From an uncultured Oscillospiraceae bacterium (lineage in GTDB: Bacteria; Bacillota; Clostridia; Oscillospirales; Oscillospiraceae), in assembly GCA_934591705.1 (NCBI GenBank), contig CAKTPM010000010.1, forward strand, positions 1 to 57,452: a stretch of DNA of 57,452 nucleotides. The letters run 5' to 3'. Shown here in pieces: positions 17,138-25,098 of this stretch; position 1 is the first letter of the stretch, and each line of letters starts with the position of its first letter. The translations under genes were made by a program, and so were the position numbers. Under the pieces are notes generated by a model. The model worked only from the letters and a program-made list of their open reading frames with translations, was not told where the DNA came from and ran no database searches.

Positions 17138-17208
17138 AAAAAGCGTAAGCGAACCACCGTCCCGCCCCGGCGCGGGAGCGGAATACTTTGCGATAAGGAA
17201 GCGAAAGC

Positions 17209-18036
17209 ATGGATACGAAACGAATTGAAAAGCTGGCGGCGCAGATCCGCCTGGAGACCCTGCGGGTCATCCACTCCCGCGGCTTCGGCCATGTGGGCGG
17301 CTCCATGGACCTGGCGGACCTGATGGCCGTGCTCTATGGCGAGGTCATGCACTTCGACCCCAAGGATCCCCGGGATCCTGACCGGGATTGGCTGGTGCTC
17401 TCCAAGGGCCACGCAGGCCCTGTGGCCTACGCCACCTTCGGCCTCATGGGCTACTATCCCATGGCCGAGGCCTATACCCTCAACCAGCCCCACACCAAAT
17501 TCCCCAGCCATACCGACCGCAAGCTCACCCCCGGCGTGGACCTGACCACCGGCTCCCTGGGCCAGGGTGTGTCCTCCGCCGTGGGCGCCGCCCTGGGCAA
17601 CCGCATCGACGGCCGCAAGAACCATGTGTTCTGCGTCATCGGTGACGGCGAGGCCGATGAAGGCCAGGTCTGGGAGGCCTTCCACTTTGCCTATGCCCAC
17701 AAGCTGGACAACATCGTTTTCATCATCGACGAGAATGAGTATCAGCTGGACGGCCCCACGAAGGACATTCTCGACCATGGCTCCCTGGCCAAGAAGGCGG
17801 CGGGCTTCGGTCTCCACACCCTGGAGATCGACGGCCACGACATCCCCGCCATCTATGAGGCCATCATGAGCGCCTATGCCACCAAGGGCGTGCCCACCTG
17901 CATCGTGATGCACACCATCAAGGGCAAGGGCGCCACCTTTGCCGAGCCCAAGCGCGAGCACAGCTCCCAGCCCAGCGAGGAGCAGTGGCAGGAGGCCCTG
18001 GCCGCCGCCGAAAAGGCCCTGGCGGCATTGCAGTAA
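17209..18036 (+). CDS. Transketolase, N-terminal (TPP-binding) subunit
   Basis: A 275-residue half-transketolase that binds thiamine diphosphate; with the next gene it makes a two-subunit enzyme for the non-oxidative pentose phosphate pathway. The TPP motif begins GDGEADEGQVWEAFHFAY (near 145-162) and ends in the DNIVFIIDENEYQ strand. Conserved SKGHAGPVAYA near 64-74 and TTGSLGQGVSSAVGAALGNR near 108-127 contact the cofactor. Split transketolases are usual in Clostridia and archaea. The C-terminal subunit starts 14 bp downstream. Confidence 0.92.
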   Translation: MDTKRIEKLAAQIRLETLRVIHSRGFGHVGGSMDLADLMAVLYGEVMHFDPKDPRDPDRDWLVLSKGHAGPVAYATFGLMGYYPMAEAYTLNQPHTKFPSHTDRKLTPGVDLTTGSLGQGVSSAVGAALGNRIDGRKNHVFCVIGDGEADEGQVWEAFHFAYAHKLDNIVFIIDENEYQLDGPTKDILDHGSLAKKAAGFGLHTLEIDGHDIPAIYEAIMSAYATKGVPTCIVMHTIKGKGATFAEPKREHSSQPSEEQWQEALAAAEKALAALQ

Positions 18037-18050
18037 GGAGGGTGAGGACG

Positions 18051-19022
18051 ATGAAAATCAATCTGATCGGCAACCATGAAAAGGATAAGCGCGCCCTGCG
18101 GGACGCGATGGCTCTGACGCTGAAGGACATGATGGCCCGGGACAGGGACATCGTGTATGTGGACTGCGACCTCATGGGCTGCGTGAACACCAAGCAGCTG
18201 ATGAAGGACTACCCCGACCGAAGCTATGAGGCCGGCATCGCCGAGGGCAACGCCGCCGGCGTGGCGGCGGGTCTCGCCGCCACCGGCAAGAAGGTCTATC
18301 TCCACTCCTTCGGCACCTTCTCCTCCCGGCGCATCTATGACCAGATCTATATGTCCGCGGCCTATGCCGACCTGCCCGTGAATGTCCTGGGCAGCGACCC
18401 CGGCGTGTCCGCCGCCTTCAACGGCGGCACCCATATGCCCCTGGAGGACGGGGCCATGTACCTCTCCATCCCCCAGACCATCGTCACCGACCCCTGCGAC
18501 TACCCCCAGCTCAAGGCGGTCATCCAGCAGGTGGCGGATGCCGGCGTGGTGACCTATACCCGCTTTGTCCGCAAGGGCTTTGTCACCGTCTACGGCGACG
18601 AAAGCGAGTTCCAAATCGGCAAGGGTGTGGTGCTCCACGAAAGTCCCGAGGACGCGGCCGCCATCATCACCTCCGGCCTCATGGTGGATGAGGCCCTGAA
18701 GGCCTATGAGCAGCTGCAGGCCGAGGGCATCTCCGTGCGGGTGGTGGATATGTTCACCTGGAAGCCCCTGGATGAGGAACTGGTGGTGAAGTGCGCCCGG
18801 GAGACCGGGGCCATCGTCACCGCCGAGAACCACAATGTCACCTGCGGCCTGGGCAGCGTGGTGGCCAACTGCCTGGCCAGGACCTGCCCCACCGTCCAGG
18901 AGTTCGTGGGCGTGCAGGATGCCTTCGGCCAGGTGGGCCCCCTGGACTTCCTGATGGATGAATACGGCCTGCGGGCTGCCAACATCGTGGCCGCCGTGAA
19001 GAAGGCCATGGCAAGAAAGTAA
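18051..19022 (+). CDS. Transketolase, C-terminal subunit
   Basis: A 323-residue partner of the preceding gene, carrying the pyrimidine-binding and C-terminal domains. YEAGIAEGNAAGVAAGLAAT (about 57-76) includes the conserved Glu that activates thiamine. GTFSSRRIYDQIYMSAAYAD and the C-terminal MFTWKPLDEELVVKCARETG and VTAENHN segments are typical. ATG at 18051 is preceded by AAGGAGG; the reading frame extends upstream, but only into the end of the N-terminal subunit gene. A terminator follows at 19043. Confidence 0.92.
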   Translation: MKINLIGNHEKDKRALRDAMALTLKDMMARDRDIVYVDCDLMGCVNTKQLMKDYPDRSYEAGIAEGNAAGVAAGLAATGKKVYLHSFGTFSSRRIYDQIYMSAAYADLPVNVLGSDPGVSAAFNGGTHMPLEDGAMYLSIPQTIVTDPCDYPQLKAVIQQVADAGVVTYTRFVRKGFVTVYGDESEFQIGKGVVLHESPEDAAAIITSGLMVDEALKAYEQLQAEGISVRVVDMFTWKPLDEELVVKCARETGAIVTAENHNVTCGLGSVVANCLARTCPTVQEFVGVQDAFGQVGPLDFLMDEYGLRAANIVAAVKKAMARK

Positions 19023-19042
19023 AGCCCCTTTTGCAGAAAAAA

Positions 19043-19074
19043 AGAAGCCGCCCGGCGGGGCGGCTTCTTTCTGC
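19043..19074. terminator. Terminator between transketolase and DUF1846
   Basis: AAGAAGCCGCCC-GGCG-GGGCGGCTTCTT, with A-rich sequence before it and T-rich after. It serves both convergent genes. Confidence 0.85.
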
Positions 19075-19088
19075 TCTTTTTGGGGGAG

Positions 19089-20570
19089 TTATTTGTGATA
19101 GAGGCGCTTGATCTCATATTTCGGCTCGCAGCTCACATTGATGCCCAGGCGCTTATAGAGGTTGGCGTCCTCGTTGTTGATGATCACGGTGAAGTGGGCG
19201 TCGCAGCCCCGGAGGGACTGGAGCATGTCCTGCGCTCGCTCGGCAAAGGGGTTGGTGAGGCCGGACATGGCCAGGGCGATGAGCACCTCATCGGAGTGCA
19301 GCCGGGGGTTGTGGTGGCCCAGGTGGGTGGTCTTCATGTGGCTGATGGGGGCGATGACGGAGGGGGCGATGAGGTCCATGTCCGGGTCGATGCCCGCCAT
19401 GTGCTTCAGGGCGTTCAGCAGCAGGGCGGCGGAGGCGCCCAGGAGGGTGGAGGTCTTGCCGGTGACCACCGCGCCGTCCGGCAGCACCATGGCGCCGGCG
19501 GGGCCCATGGTCTGCTCCGCCTTTGCCAGGGAGGCGGCCACGGCGGGGCAGATGTCCGGGGTCACACCGGCCTGGCGCATCACCAGCTCCAGCTTCCGCA
19601 CGGGCACCTGGTCGCACTTGCCCTGGGTGTAAGCCACCTGGACATCATAATAGCGGCGGAGGATCTCCTGGCGGCTGGCCTCCTGGCAGGCGGCATCGTC
19701 CACAATGGCGAAGCCCGCCATGTTCACCCCCATGTCCGTGGGGGACTTGTAGGGAGAGGTGCCCTGGATGCGCTCGAACATGGCATTGAGCACCGGGAAC
19801 ACCTCCACATCCCGGTTGTAGTTTACGGTGGTCTTGCCGTAGGCCTCCAGGTGGAAGGGGTCGATCATGTTCACATCGTTGAGGTCGGCGGTGGCCGCCT
19901 CGTAGGCCAGGTTCACCGGGTGCTTCAGAGGCAGGTTCCAGATGGGGAAGGTCTCATACTTGGCGTACCCGGCCCGGATGCCCCGCTTGTGCTCGTGGTA
20001 GAGCTGGCTCAGGCAGGTGGCCATCTTGCCGCTGCCGGGGCCCGGGGCGGTGACCACCACCACACTGCGGGAGGTCTCGATATACTCGTTGCGGCCCAGG
20101 CCCTCGTCGGACACCACATGGGCCACATCCGAGGGGTACCCGGCGATGGCATAGTGCCTGTAGCTCTTCACCCCCAGAGAGGTGAGCCGCTGGATGAAGG
20201 CGTCGGCGGCCTGCTGGCCGGCATATTGCGTGATGACCACGCTGCCCACATAGAAGCCCAAGCTGCGGAACACATCGATGAGCCGCAGCACATCGTCGTC
20301 GTAGCGGATGCCCAGGTCTCCCCGCATCTTGTTCTTCTCGATGTCCCGGGCACACAGGGCTACCACGATCTCCACCTCGTCCTTCATGGTGGCCAGCATG
20401 CGGATCTTGCTGTCGGGCTGGAAGCCCGGCAGCACCCGGGAGGCGTGGTAGTCGTCAAAGAGCTTGCCGCCGAACTCCAAATAGAGCTTGCCGCCGAACT
20501 GGGCCCGGCGCTGGCGGATGTGCTCTGCCTGCAGGGACAGGTACTTCTCGTTGTCAAAGCCGATCTTCAT
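19089..20570 (-). CDS. DUF1846 (UPF0371) family protein
   Basis: A 493-residue conserved cytosolic protein, widespread in Firmicutes, with reported structures but no firm function. MKIGFDNEKYLSLQAEHIRQ at the N-terminus and VVVVTAPGPGSGKMATCLSQ (about 170-190, a P-loop-like nucleotide-binding turn) are family hallmarks. The start at 20570 has GGGGAG upstream; the in-frame ATG at 20591 adds seven non-conserved residues. It is monocistronic, with a TATAAT -10 about 40 bp upstream. Confidence 0.9.
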   Translation of the reverse strand: MKIGFDNEKYLSLQAEHIRQRRAQFGGKLYLEFGGKLFDDYHASRVLPGFQPDSKIRMLATMKDEVEIVVALCARDIEKNKMRGDLGIRYDDDVLRLIDVFRSLGFYVGSVVITQYAGQQAADAFIQRLTSLGVKSYRHYAIAGYPSDVAHVVSDEGLGRNEYIETSRSVVVVTAPGPGSGKMATCLSQLYHEHKRGIRAGYAKYETFPIWNLPLKHPVNLAYEAATADLNDVNMIDPFHLEAYGKTTVNYNRDVEVFPVLNAMFERIQGTSPYKSPTDMGVNMAGFAIVDDAACQEASRQEILRRYYDVQVAYTQGKCDQVPVRKLELVMRQAGVTPDICPAVAASLAKAEQTMGPAGAMVLPDGAVVTGKTSTLLGASAALLLNALKHMAGIDPDMDLIAPSVIAPISHMKTTHLGHHNPRLHSDEVLIALAMSGLTNPFAERAQDMLQSLRGCDAHFTVIINNEDANLYKRLGINVSCEPKYEIKRLYHK

Positions 20571-20608
20571 AGATAACACACTCCCCATCAAAATATAACA
20601 ATGCAGGC

Positions 20609-20614
20609 ATTATA
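20609..20614 (-). promoter_or_regulatory. -10 box for the DUF1846 gene
   Basis: Perfect TATAAT on the reverse strand; the -35 is poor (TTTTCT at 17 bp). Confidence 0.5.
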
Positions 20615-20705
20615 CCCCAAGAAACTGACCAAGAAAAGAGTTTTTCAAATTTTTGGAGCCGAAAATACATAGAAAAATTTTCTGAAATTTTGGTAAATCT
20701 TTTCA

Positions 20706-20734
20706 TTGCAATTTCCAGAGCTTAAGAGTATATT
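20706..20734 (+). promoter_or_regulatory. Promoter of the 67-aa protein gene
   Basis: TTGCAA (20706-20711), 17 bp, TATATT (20729-20734). Confidence 0.7.
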
Positions 20735-20789
20735 TAGAGTAGTCCCCCATTTTTTGCGGCGGACTCTTTTTTATTCGGGAGGACAGAGC

Positions 20790-20993
20790 ATGCCTTATCA
20801 GCCGTTTCGCTTTCATGTGCAGTACCACACCGTGCTGGATTCGGAGTTCCGGGACTTTTTCCAGACCGACGATATCGCCGAGGCCAGGGACTTTGCCATG
20901 CGCCTTGTGTTTGATGAGACCAAGGTGGTCCGGGTGTGGGATGAAAAGCGCCGGGAGTTCGTCCGCGACTTCGATGCCGAGGTCTACCGCTGA
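20790..20993 (+). CDS. Small hypothetical protein (67 aa)
   Basis: A 67-residue soluble, charged protein (MPYQPFRFHVQYHTVLDSEF at the start, aromatic and acidic rich, no cysteine, no hydrophobic segment). CGGGAGGACAGAGC before ATG 20790 is a good RBS, and a promoter lies at 20706. An upstream in-frame start at 20706 falls inside the promoter and is rejected. Codon use matches its neighbours. I do not recognise a family. It is followed by another tiny gene and a ferredoxin. Confidence 0.65.
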   Translation: MPYQPFRFHVQYHTVLDSEFRDFFQTDDIAEARDFAMRLVFDETKVVRVWDEKRREFVRDFDAEVYR

Positions 20994-21045
20994 GCGTATA
21001 TTTCGTATATTTAATTTATAAAGGTTAGAATTATATTTTCCGCCG

Positions 21046-21070
21046 CCTCTGCCCATACTACGGGCAGAGG
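21046..21070 (+). promoter_or_regulatory. Hairpin that sequesters the RBS of the 68-aa gene
   Basis: CCTCTGCCC (21046-21054) pairs perfectly with GGGCAGAGG (21062-21070). The 3' arm contains the Shine-Dalgarno AGAGG for the ATG at 21079, so translation is probably controlled by opening of this stem. Confidence 0.6.
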
Positions 21071-21078
21071 TGATTTTT

Positions 21079-21285
21079 ATGAAGAAAAAGCCCGCAGATG
21101 CCACTCCGGATGTCCACGCCTTCCAAGCTCCGCCCGAGAGCGTGGAGAACCTCATCAACCGCTACGGCACCTACAACATCCAGCCCACCGCCGACACGGA
21201 GAATGTCTTTCCGCTCATTGCCCCGGGGCTGCCCAAGCCGTACCGGGACATGAAGCTCCGCAAGGAAGATCTGGAAAACCTGTGA
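21079..21285 (+). CDS. Small hypothetical protein (68 aa)
   Basis: A 68-residue soluble protein (MKKKPADATPDVHAFQAPPE at the start; ends KLRKEDLENL). It has no cysteine, hydrophobic segment or known motif. The RBS GCAGAGG is buried in a hairpin (21046-21070). It is followed after 13 bp by a one-cluster ferredoxin gene and is likely co-transcribed with it. AAGGTTAGA at 21021 resembles the putative metal-regulator sites at 26-28 kb. Confidence 0.6.
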   Translation: MKKKPADATPDVHAFQAPPESVENLINRYGTYNIQPTADTENVFPLIAPGLPKPYRDMKLRKEDLENL

Positions 21286-21298
21286 GGAGGGGAGAGGT

Positions 21299-21487
21299 AT
21301 GATAGCCACGGTCAATCAAAAGGGATGTGTGCGCTGCGGCCTGTGCGCCGCCGCCTGCCCGGAGGTGTTCGCCATCGCCCCCGGGGAAAGCGCCCGGGCC
21401 ATCACCGGGGAGATCCCCGATGACCTCCGGGGAGCCGTGGGCCTCACGGCGGAGCGCTGCCCTACCGGCGCCATTGAAATTAAATAA
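21299..21487 (+). CDS. Single-cluster [4Fe-4S] ferredoxin
   Basis: A 62-residue ferredoxin, a low-potential electron carrier. C10-x2-C13-x2-C16 together with C54 (in ERCPTGAIEI) can ligate one [4Fe-4S] cluster. C20 follows the usual x3-C-P, but its partner cluster is missing, as in monocluster ferredoxins such as Desulfovibrio FdI-type. Length and the terminal CPTGAIEIK fit the family. AGGAGGGGAGAGGT precedes the ATG. The physiological partner is unknown. Confidence 0.88.
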   Translation: MIATVNQKGCVRCGLCAAACPEVFAIAPGESARAITGEIPDDLRGAVGLTAERCPTGAIEIK

Positions 21488-21505
21488 AAAACCGGCAAAA
21501 AGCGC

Positions 21506-21534
21506 TTTACAAACCCGAAAAGCTGTGCTATACT
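21506..21534 (+). promoter_or_regulatory. Sigma-A promoter for rpsO-pnp
   Basis: TTTACA (21506-21511), 17 bp, TATACT (21529-21534), leaving a leader of about 105 nt before rpsO. Confidence 0.8.
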
Positions 21535-21554
21535 TCCAAAGTACGCTTTAATGT

Positions 21555-21608
21555 GCGTTCCTGTGCCCCTTGTCTTCGTCCCCGGATCATTCACCTGTCC
21601 CGGAACGC
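21555..21608 (+). promoter_or_regulatory. Structured leader of rpsO, candidate S15 autoregulatory site
   Basis: GCGTTCC (21555-21561) pairs with GGAACGC (21602-21608), closing a domain just upstream of the rpsO RBS. S15 represses its own mRNA in several bacteria through unrelated structures; assignment here is inference. Confidence 0.35.
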
Positions 21609-21646
21609 GGCTTGCGGGTCAAATCAAGAAAGGTGGAAATTACACT

Positions 21647-21913
21647 ATGATGCTCAAAGACCAGAAGACCTCTATCATCGAGGCCAACCGTACCCACGAG
21701 ACCGACACCGGCTCCCCCGAGGTCCAGGTTGCCATCCTCACCGAGCGCATCAGCCAGCTGACTGCGCACCTGAAGGTGCATCCCCATGACTTCCACAGCC
21801 GCCGCGGCATGCAGATGATGATCGGCAAGCGCCGCCGCCTGCTGGACTACCTGGCCAAGAAGGATATCGAGCGCTACCGTGCGCTGATCGCCAAGCTGGG
21901 TCTTCGTAAGTAA
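21647..21913 (+). CDS. rpsO: 30S ribosomal protein S15
   Basis: An 88-residue primary 16S rRNA-binding protein of the small subunit platform. HETDTGSPEVQVAILTERIS and HSRRGMQMMIGKRRRLLDYL are the family signature, and length is near the usual 89. Two adjacent ATGs (21647, 21650) are possible; the first is used. It is followed by a hairpin and then pnp, the classical rpsO-pnp arrangement. Confidence 0.96.
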   Translation: MMLKDQKTSIIEANRTHETDTGSPEVQVAILTERISQLTAHLKVHPHDFHSRRGMQMMIGKRRRLLDYLAKKDIERYRALIAKLGLRK

Positions 21914-21923
21914 TCGTGAAATC

Positions 21924-21952
21924 AGGGTGGTGCCATGCACCACCCTATTTTC
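21924..21952 (+). terminator. Terminator or attenuator between rpsO and pnp
   Basis: AGGGTGGTGC-CAT-GCACCACCCT followed by ATTTTC. Because pnp has no evident promoter of its own, this probably allows partial readthrough. Confidence 0.7.
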
Positions 21953-21985
21953 AATATTTGCGGGCGGCGCATGCACGCCTTTAGA

Positions 21986-22033
21986 ACTTGAAGGAGCCCC
22001 CGAGGAGCCCCGGCAGCGGGGGCTGCTTCAAGT
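21986..22033 (+). promoter_or_regulatory. Long hairpin in the pnp leader
   Basis: ACTTGAAG-g-AGCCCCC pairs with GGGGGCT-g-CTTCAAGT, a 15-bp stem with symmetric single mismatches. It resembles the double-stranded leader processed by RNase III for PNPase autocontrol in other bacteria (inference). Confidence 0.45.
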
Positions 22034-22086
22034 GCTAACGGCCTGCTCCGCTCCGCAAAAAACACATAAGAAAAGGAGCAAAAACC

Positions 22087-24237
22087 ATGTCAACCATCAT
22101 TACCCATCGCCAATTCCCCGGTTATCACAAGTATTCCATGGACCTGGCTGGCCGTCCCCTCACTCTGGAGGTGGGCAAGCTGGCCGAGCTGGCCAACGCC
22201 GCCGTCATGGTGGGCTATGGCGACACCCGGGTGCTGTGCTGCGTCACCGCTGCCCCCCGCCCCCGGGACGGCATCGACTTCTTCCCCCTGAGCGTGGACT
22301 TTGAGGAGAAGCTCTACTCCGTGGGCCGCATCCCCGGCAGCTTCAACCGCCGGGAGGGCCGCCCCGGCGAAAAGGGCATCCTGACCTCCCGGGTCATCGA
22401 CCGCCCCATCCGCCCCCTGTTCCCCTATGACTTCCGCAACGATGTGTCCGTGATGTGCACCGTCATGTCCCAGGACTTTGACTGCTCCGCCGAGGTGGCC
22501 GCCCTCATCGGCACCTCCGCCGCCCTGGCCATCTCCGACATTCCCTGGAACGGCCCCGTGGGCGCCGTGAAGGTGGGCCTGGTGGACGGGCAGCTTGTCA
22601 TCAACCCCGATGCCGAGCAGCGCAAGGTCTCCGATCTCGATGTCACCGTGGTGTCCACCGAGAAGAAGGTGGTCATGATCGAGGCCGGCGCCAACCAGGT
22701 CACCAACGAGCAGATGTTCAACGCCATTCAGATGGCCTTCAGCGAGAACCTCAAGCAGGTGGCCCTCATCAACCAGATGGTGGCCGAGATCGGCAAGCCC
22801 AAGTTCGACTATCCCCATGCCGACTTTGACTATGACCTCTTTAACCGCATCACCTCCGAGTTCATGGACGAGGCCAAGGCCGCCATGGACACCGACGATA
22901 AGAATGTCCGGGAGCAGCGCTGGAACGCCATGATCGAGCACTGGCACGAGAAGTATCTCGAGGAGTTCCCCAACATGGACCAGTACCTGGAGGAGATCAC
23001 CTACAAGTTCCAGAAGATGATCGTCAAGGAGTGGCTGCTCCAGGGCCACCGCGTGGACGGCCGCCAGAAGAACGAGATCCGTCCTCTGGACGCCGAGGTG
23101 GGCGTGCTGCCCCGGGTCCACGGCTCCGGCCTCTTTACCCGCGGCCAGACCCAGGTGCTCTCCGTCTGCACCCTGGACACCCTCAGCGCCAACCAGAAGC
23201 TGGATACCATCTGGGAGGAGACCGAGAAGCGCTACATGCACCACTATAACTTCCCCGGCTACTCCGTGGGTGAGGCCAAGCCCGCCCGCAGCCCCGGCCG
23301 CCGGGAGATCGGTCACGGCGCGCTGGCCGAGCGGGCCCTGCTGCCCGTGATCCCCCCGGTGGAGGAGTTCCCATACGCCATCCGCGTGGTGTCCGAGGTG
23401 GTGTCCTCCAACGGCTCCACCTCCCAGGGCTCCATCTGCGGCTCCACCCTGGCCCTGATGGACGCAGGCGTGCCCATCTCCGCCCCTGTGGCCGGCATTT
23501 CCTGCGGCCTTATCCAGGACGATGAGGGCGGCTTTACCACCTTCATCGACATCCAGGGCGTGGAGGACTTCCACGGCGAGATGGACTTCAAGGTGGCCGG
23601 CACCAAGAAGGGCATCACTGCCATTCAGATGGACCTGAAGAACGACGGTCTCACCATGGAGATCATCAAGAACGCCCTGGACATCACCTATGACGCCCGG
23701 GTGCAGATCCTGGATCAGGTCATGCTGCCCGTCATCAGCGAGCCCCGTCCCGAGGTCAGCCGCTGGGCCCCCAAGATGATCACCATGCACATCGATCCCG
23801 AGCGCATCCGCGAGGTCATCGGCAAGGGCGGCAGCGTCATCCAGAAGATCGTGGCCGAGTCCGGCGCCAAGGTGGACATCGACGACGACGGCACCATCCA
23901 CATCGCCTCTCCCGACGCCGCCTCCTGCGAGGCCGCTCAGAAGTTCATCAAGGACATCGTCTTTGAGCCCGAGGTAGGCGCCCTGTACTATGGCCGGGTC
24001 AAGAGCATCCTGCCCTTCGGCGCCTTCGTGGAGATCGCTCCCGGCAAGGACGGCCTGGTGCACATCTCCAAGCTGGCGGAAAAGCGCATCGAGAAGGTGG
24101 AGGACGCCTGCAAGGTGGGCGACATGATGTGGGTCAAGTTCATGGAGATCGATGAGAAGGGCCGCTGGAACCTCTCTCATAAGGACGCCATGAAGGAGAT
24201 CGCCGAGCGCCAGGCCCGGGGCGAGAACATCGGCTGA
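22087..24237 (+). CDS. pnp: Polyribonucleotide nucleotidyltransferase (PNPase)
   Basis: A 716-residue 3'-5' phosphorolytic exoribonuclease and RNA-tailing enzyme. Two RNase PH-like cores are visible (GRPGEKGILTSRVIDRPIRP near 90-110; RGQTQVLSVCTLDTL and SPGRREIGHGALAERALLPV in the second core). The KH domain (IREVIGKGGSVIQKIVAESG near 578-597) and C-terminal S1 domain (VKSILPFGAFVEIAPGKDGL near 639-658) complete the protein. RBS AAAAGGAG. A strong terminator follows. Confidence 0.97.
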   Translation: MSTIITHRQFPGYHKYSMDLAGRPLTLEVGKLAELANAAVMVGYGDTRVLCCVTAAPRPRDGIDFFPLSVDFEEKLYSVGRIPGSFNRREGRPGEKGILTSRVIDRPIRPLFPYDFRNDVSVMCTVMSQDFDCSAEVAALIGTSAALAISDIPWNGPVGAVKVGLVDGQLVINPDAEQRKVSDLDVTVVSTEKKVVMIEAGANQVTNEQMFNAIQMAFSENLKQVALINQMVAEIGKPKFDYPHADFDYDLFNRITSEFMDEAKAAMDTDDKNVREQRWNAMIEHWHEKYLEEFPNMDQYLEEITYKFQKMIVKEWLLQGHRVDGRQKNEIRPLDAEVGVLPRVHGSGLFTRGQTQVLSVCTLDTLSANQKLDTIWEETEKRYMHHYNFPGYSVGEAKPARSPGRREIGHGALAERALLPVIPPVEEFPYAIRVVSEVVSSNGSTSQGSICGSTLALMDAGVPISAPVAGISCGLIQDDEGGFTTFIDIQGVEDFHGEMDFKVAGTKKGITAIQMDLKNDGLTMEIIKNALDITYDARVQILDQVMLPVISEPRPEVSRWAPKMITMHIDPERIREVIGKGGSVIQKIVAESGAKVDIDDDGTIHIASPDAASCEAAQKFIKDIVFEPEVGALYYGRVKSILPFGAFVEIAPGKDGLVHISKLAEKRIEKVEDACKVGDMMWVKFMEIDEKGRWNLSHKDAMKEIAERQARGENIG

Positions 24238-24263
24238 TCAAAAACCGCTGAAACGCATAAAAG

Positions 24264-24298
24264 AGAAGAGCTGCTTTACAAAGCAGCTCTTCTTTTTT
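24264..24298. terminator. Terminator of pnp
   Basis: AGAAGAGCTGCTTT-ACA-AAGCAGCTCTTCT followed by T5-6; the convergent Fe-S protein gene may also use it. Confidence 0.92.
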
Positions 24299-24369
24299 CA
24301 CACCGGCGGCGGTCATGCCCCAGGCCGCCGGGGGCCGGCTTTGCGAGGCATGCGCCCTTTTTTGATTTT

Positions 24370-25083
24370 TTATTCCTCCTTCAGCCGGCCGTCCACCGTC
24401 ACGGTGACCACCTGCCAGGGGATGAATTTCCCGCTCTGCTGCAGGGCGGTTTTTGCCGCCATCTCCAGCCCGCCGCAGCAGGGCACCTCCATGCGCACGA
24501 TGGTGACGCTCCTGATGTCATTGCTCCGGAGGATCTCCGTGAGCTTCTCGGCATAATCCACGGCGTCCAGCTTGGGACAGCCCACCAGGGTAATGTGCCC
24601 CTTGATGAACCGCTCGTGGAAGGCGGCGTAGGCATAGGCGGTGCAGTCGGCGGCGATGAGCAGCCGGGCACCGTCAAAATACGGGGCGTTCACCGGCACT
24701 AACTTGATCTGTACCGGCCACTGAGAAAGGCGGCTCGTCTGCTGCACTTGCGGCGTTTCCATGGCAGGCGCGTCCTCCCGCCGGAGACTCCGGGACTGGC
24801 TCCCCGGGCAGCCGCAGGGCAAAGCCATGCCCTTTTCCCGCATTTTTCGCTGCTTATTCTCCATGACGGCCTTCTCATCATAGGCCGCTGCCTCCCGCTC
24901 CACGAAGGTGATGGCCCCGGTGGGGCAGGCGGGCAGGCAGTCTCCCAGCCCGTCGCAGTAGTCGTCCCGCAGGAGCCGTGCCTTGCCGTCAACCATGGCG
25001 ATGGCTCCCTCGTGGCAGGCCGTGGCGCAGGCGCCGCAGCCATTGCACTTGTCCTGGTCGATCTCGATGATCCTTCTTTTCAT
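24370..25083 (-). CDS. 4Fe-4S ferredoxin-domain protein
   Basis: A 237-residue cytosolic iron-sulfur protein. The N-terminal domain has C13-x2-C16-x2-C19-x3-C23 (full cluster motif), then an altered second motif C43-x5-C49-x3-C53 in YCDGLGDCLPACPTGA. More cysteines lie in LPCGCPGS (near 89-96), AADC, VGCPK and VPCCGG (CCG motif near 212-215). The C-terminal half is a soluble domain known mainly from anaerobes and seen next to Crp/Fnr-type regulators. Here it is divergent from a Crp/Fnr gene, 88 bp away. Electron transfer or Fe-S redox sensing is likely; the partner is unknown. Confidence 0.85.
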   Translation of the reverse strand: MKRRIIEIDQDKCNGCGACATACHEGAIAMVDGKARLLRDDYCDGLGDCLPACPTGAITFVEREAAAYDEKAVMENKQRKMREKGMALPCGCPGSQSRSLRREDAPAMETPQVQQTSRLSQWPVQIKLVPVNAPYFDGARLLIAADCTAYAYAAFHERFIKGHITLVGCPKLDAVDYAEKLTEILRSNDIRSVTIVRMEVPCCGGLEMAAKTALQQSGKFIPWQVVTVTVDGRLKEE

Positions 25084-25098
25084 AGTTCAGACCTCCTG

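Noticed and set aside
22090..24180. A 696-codon open frame antisense to pnp
   Set aside because: It arises because the GC-rich, codon-biased sense strand leaves few stops opposite. The translation is His/Gly/Asp-rich low-complexity with no domain, and the sense gene is unmistakably pnp.
23301..24236. PNPase C-terminal part as a separate RNA-binding gene
   Set aside because: The KH and S1 domains are in frame with the catalytic cores, with no stop or internal RBS.
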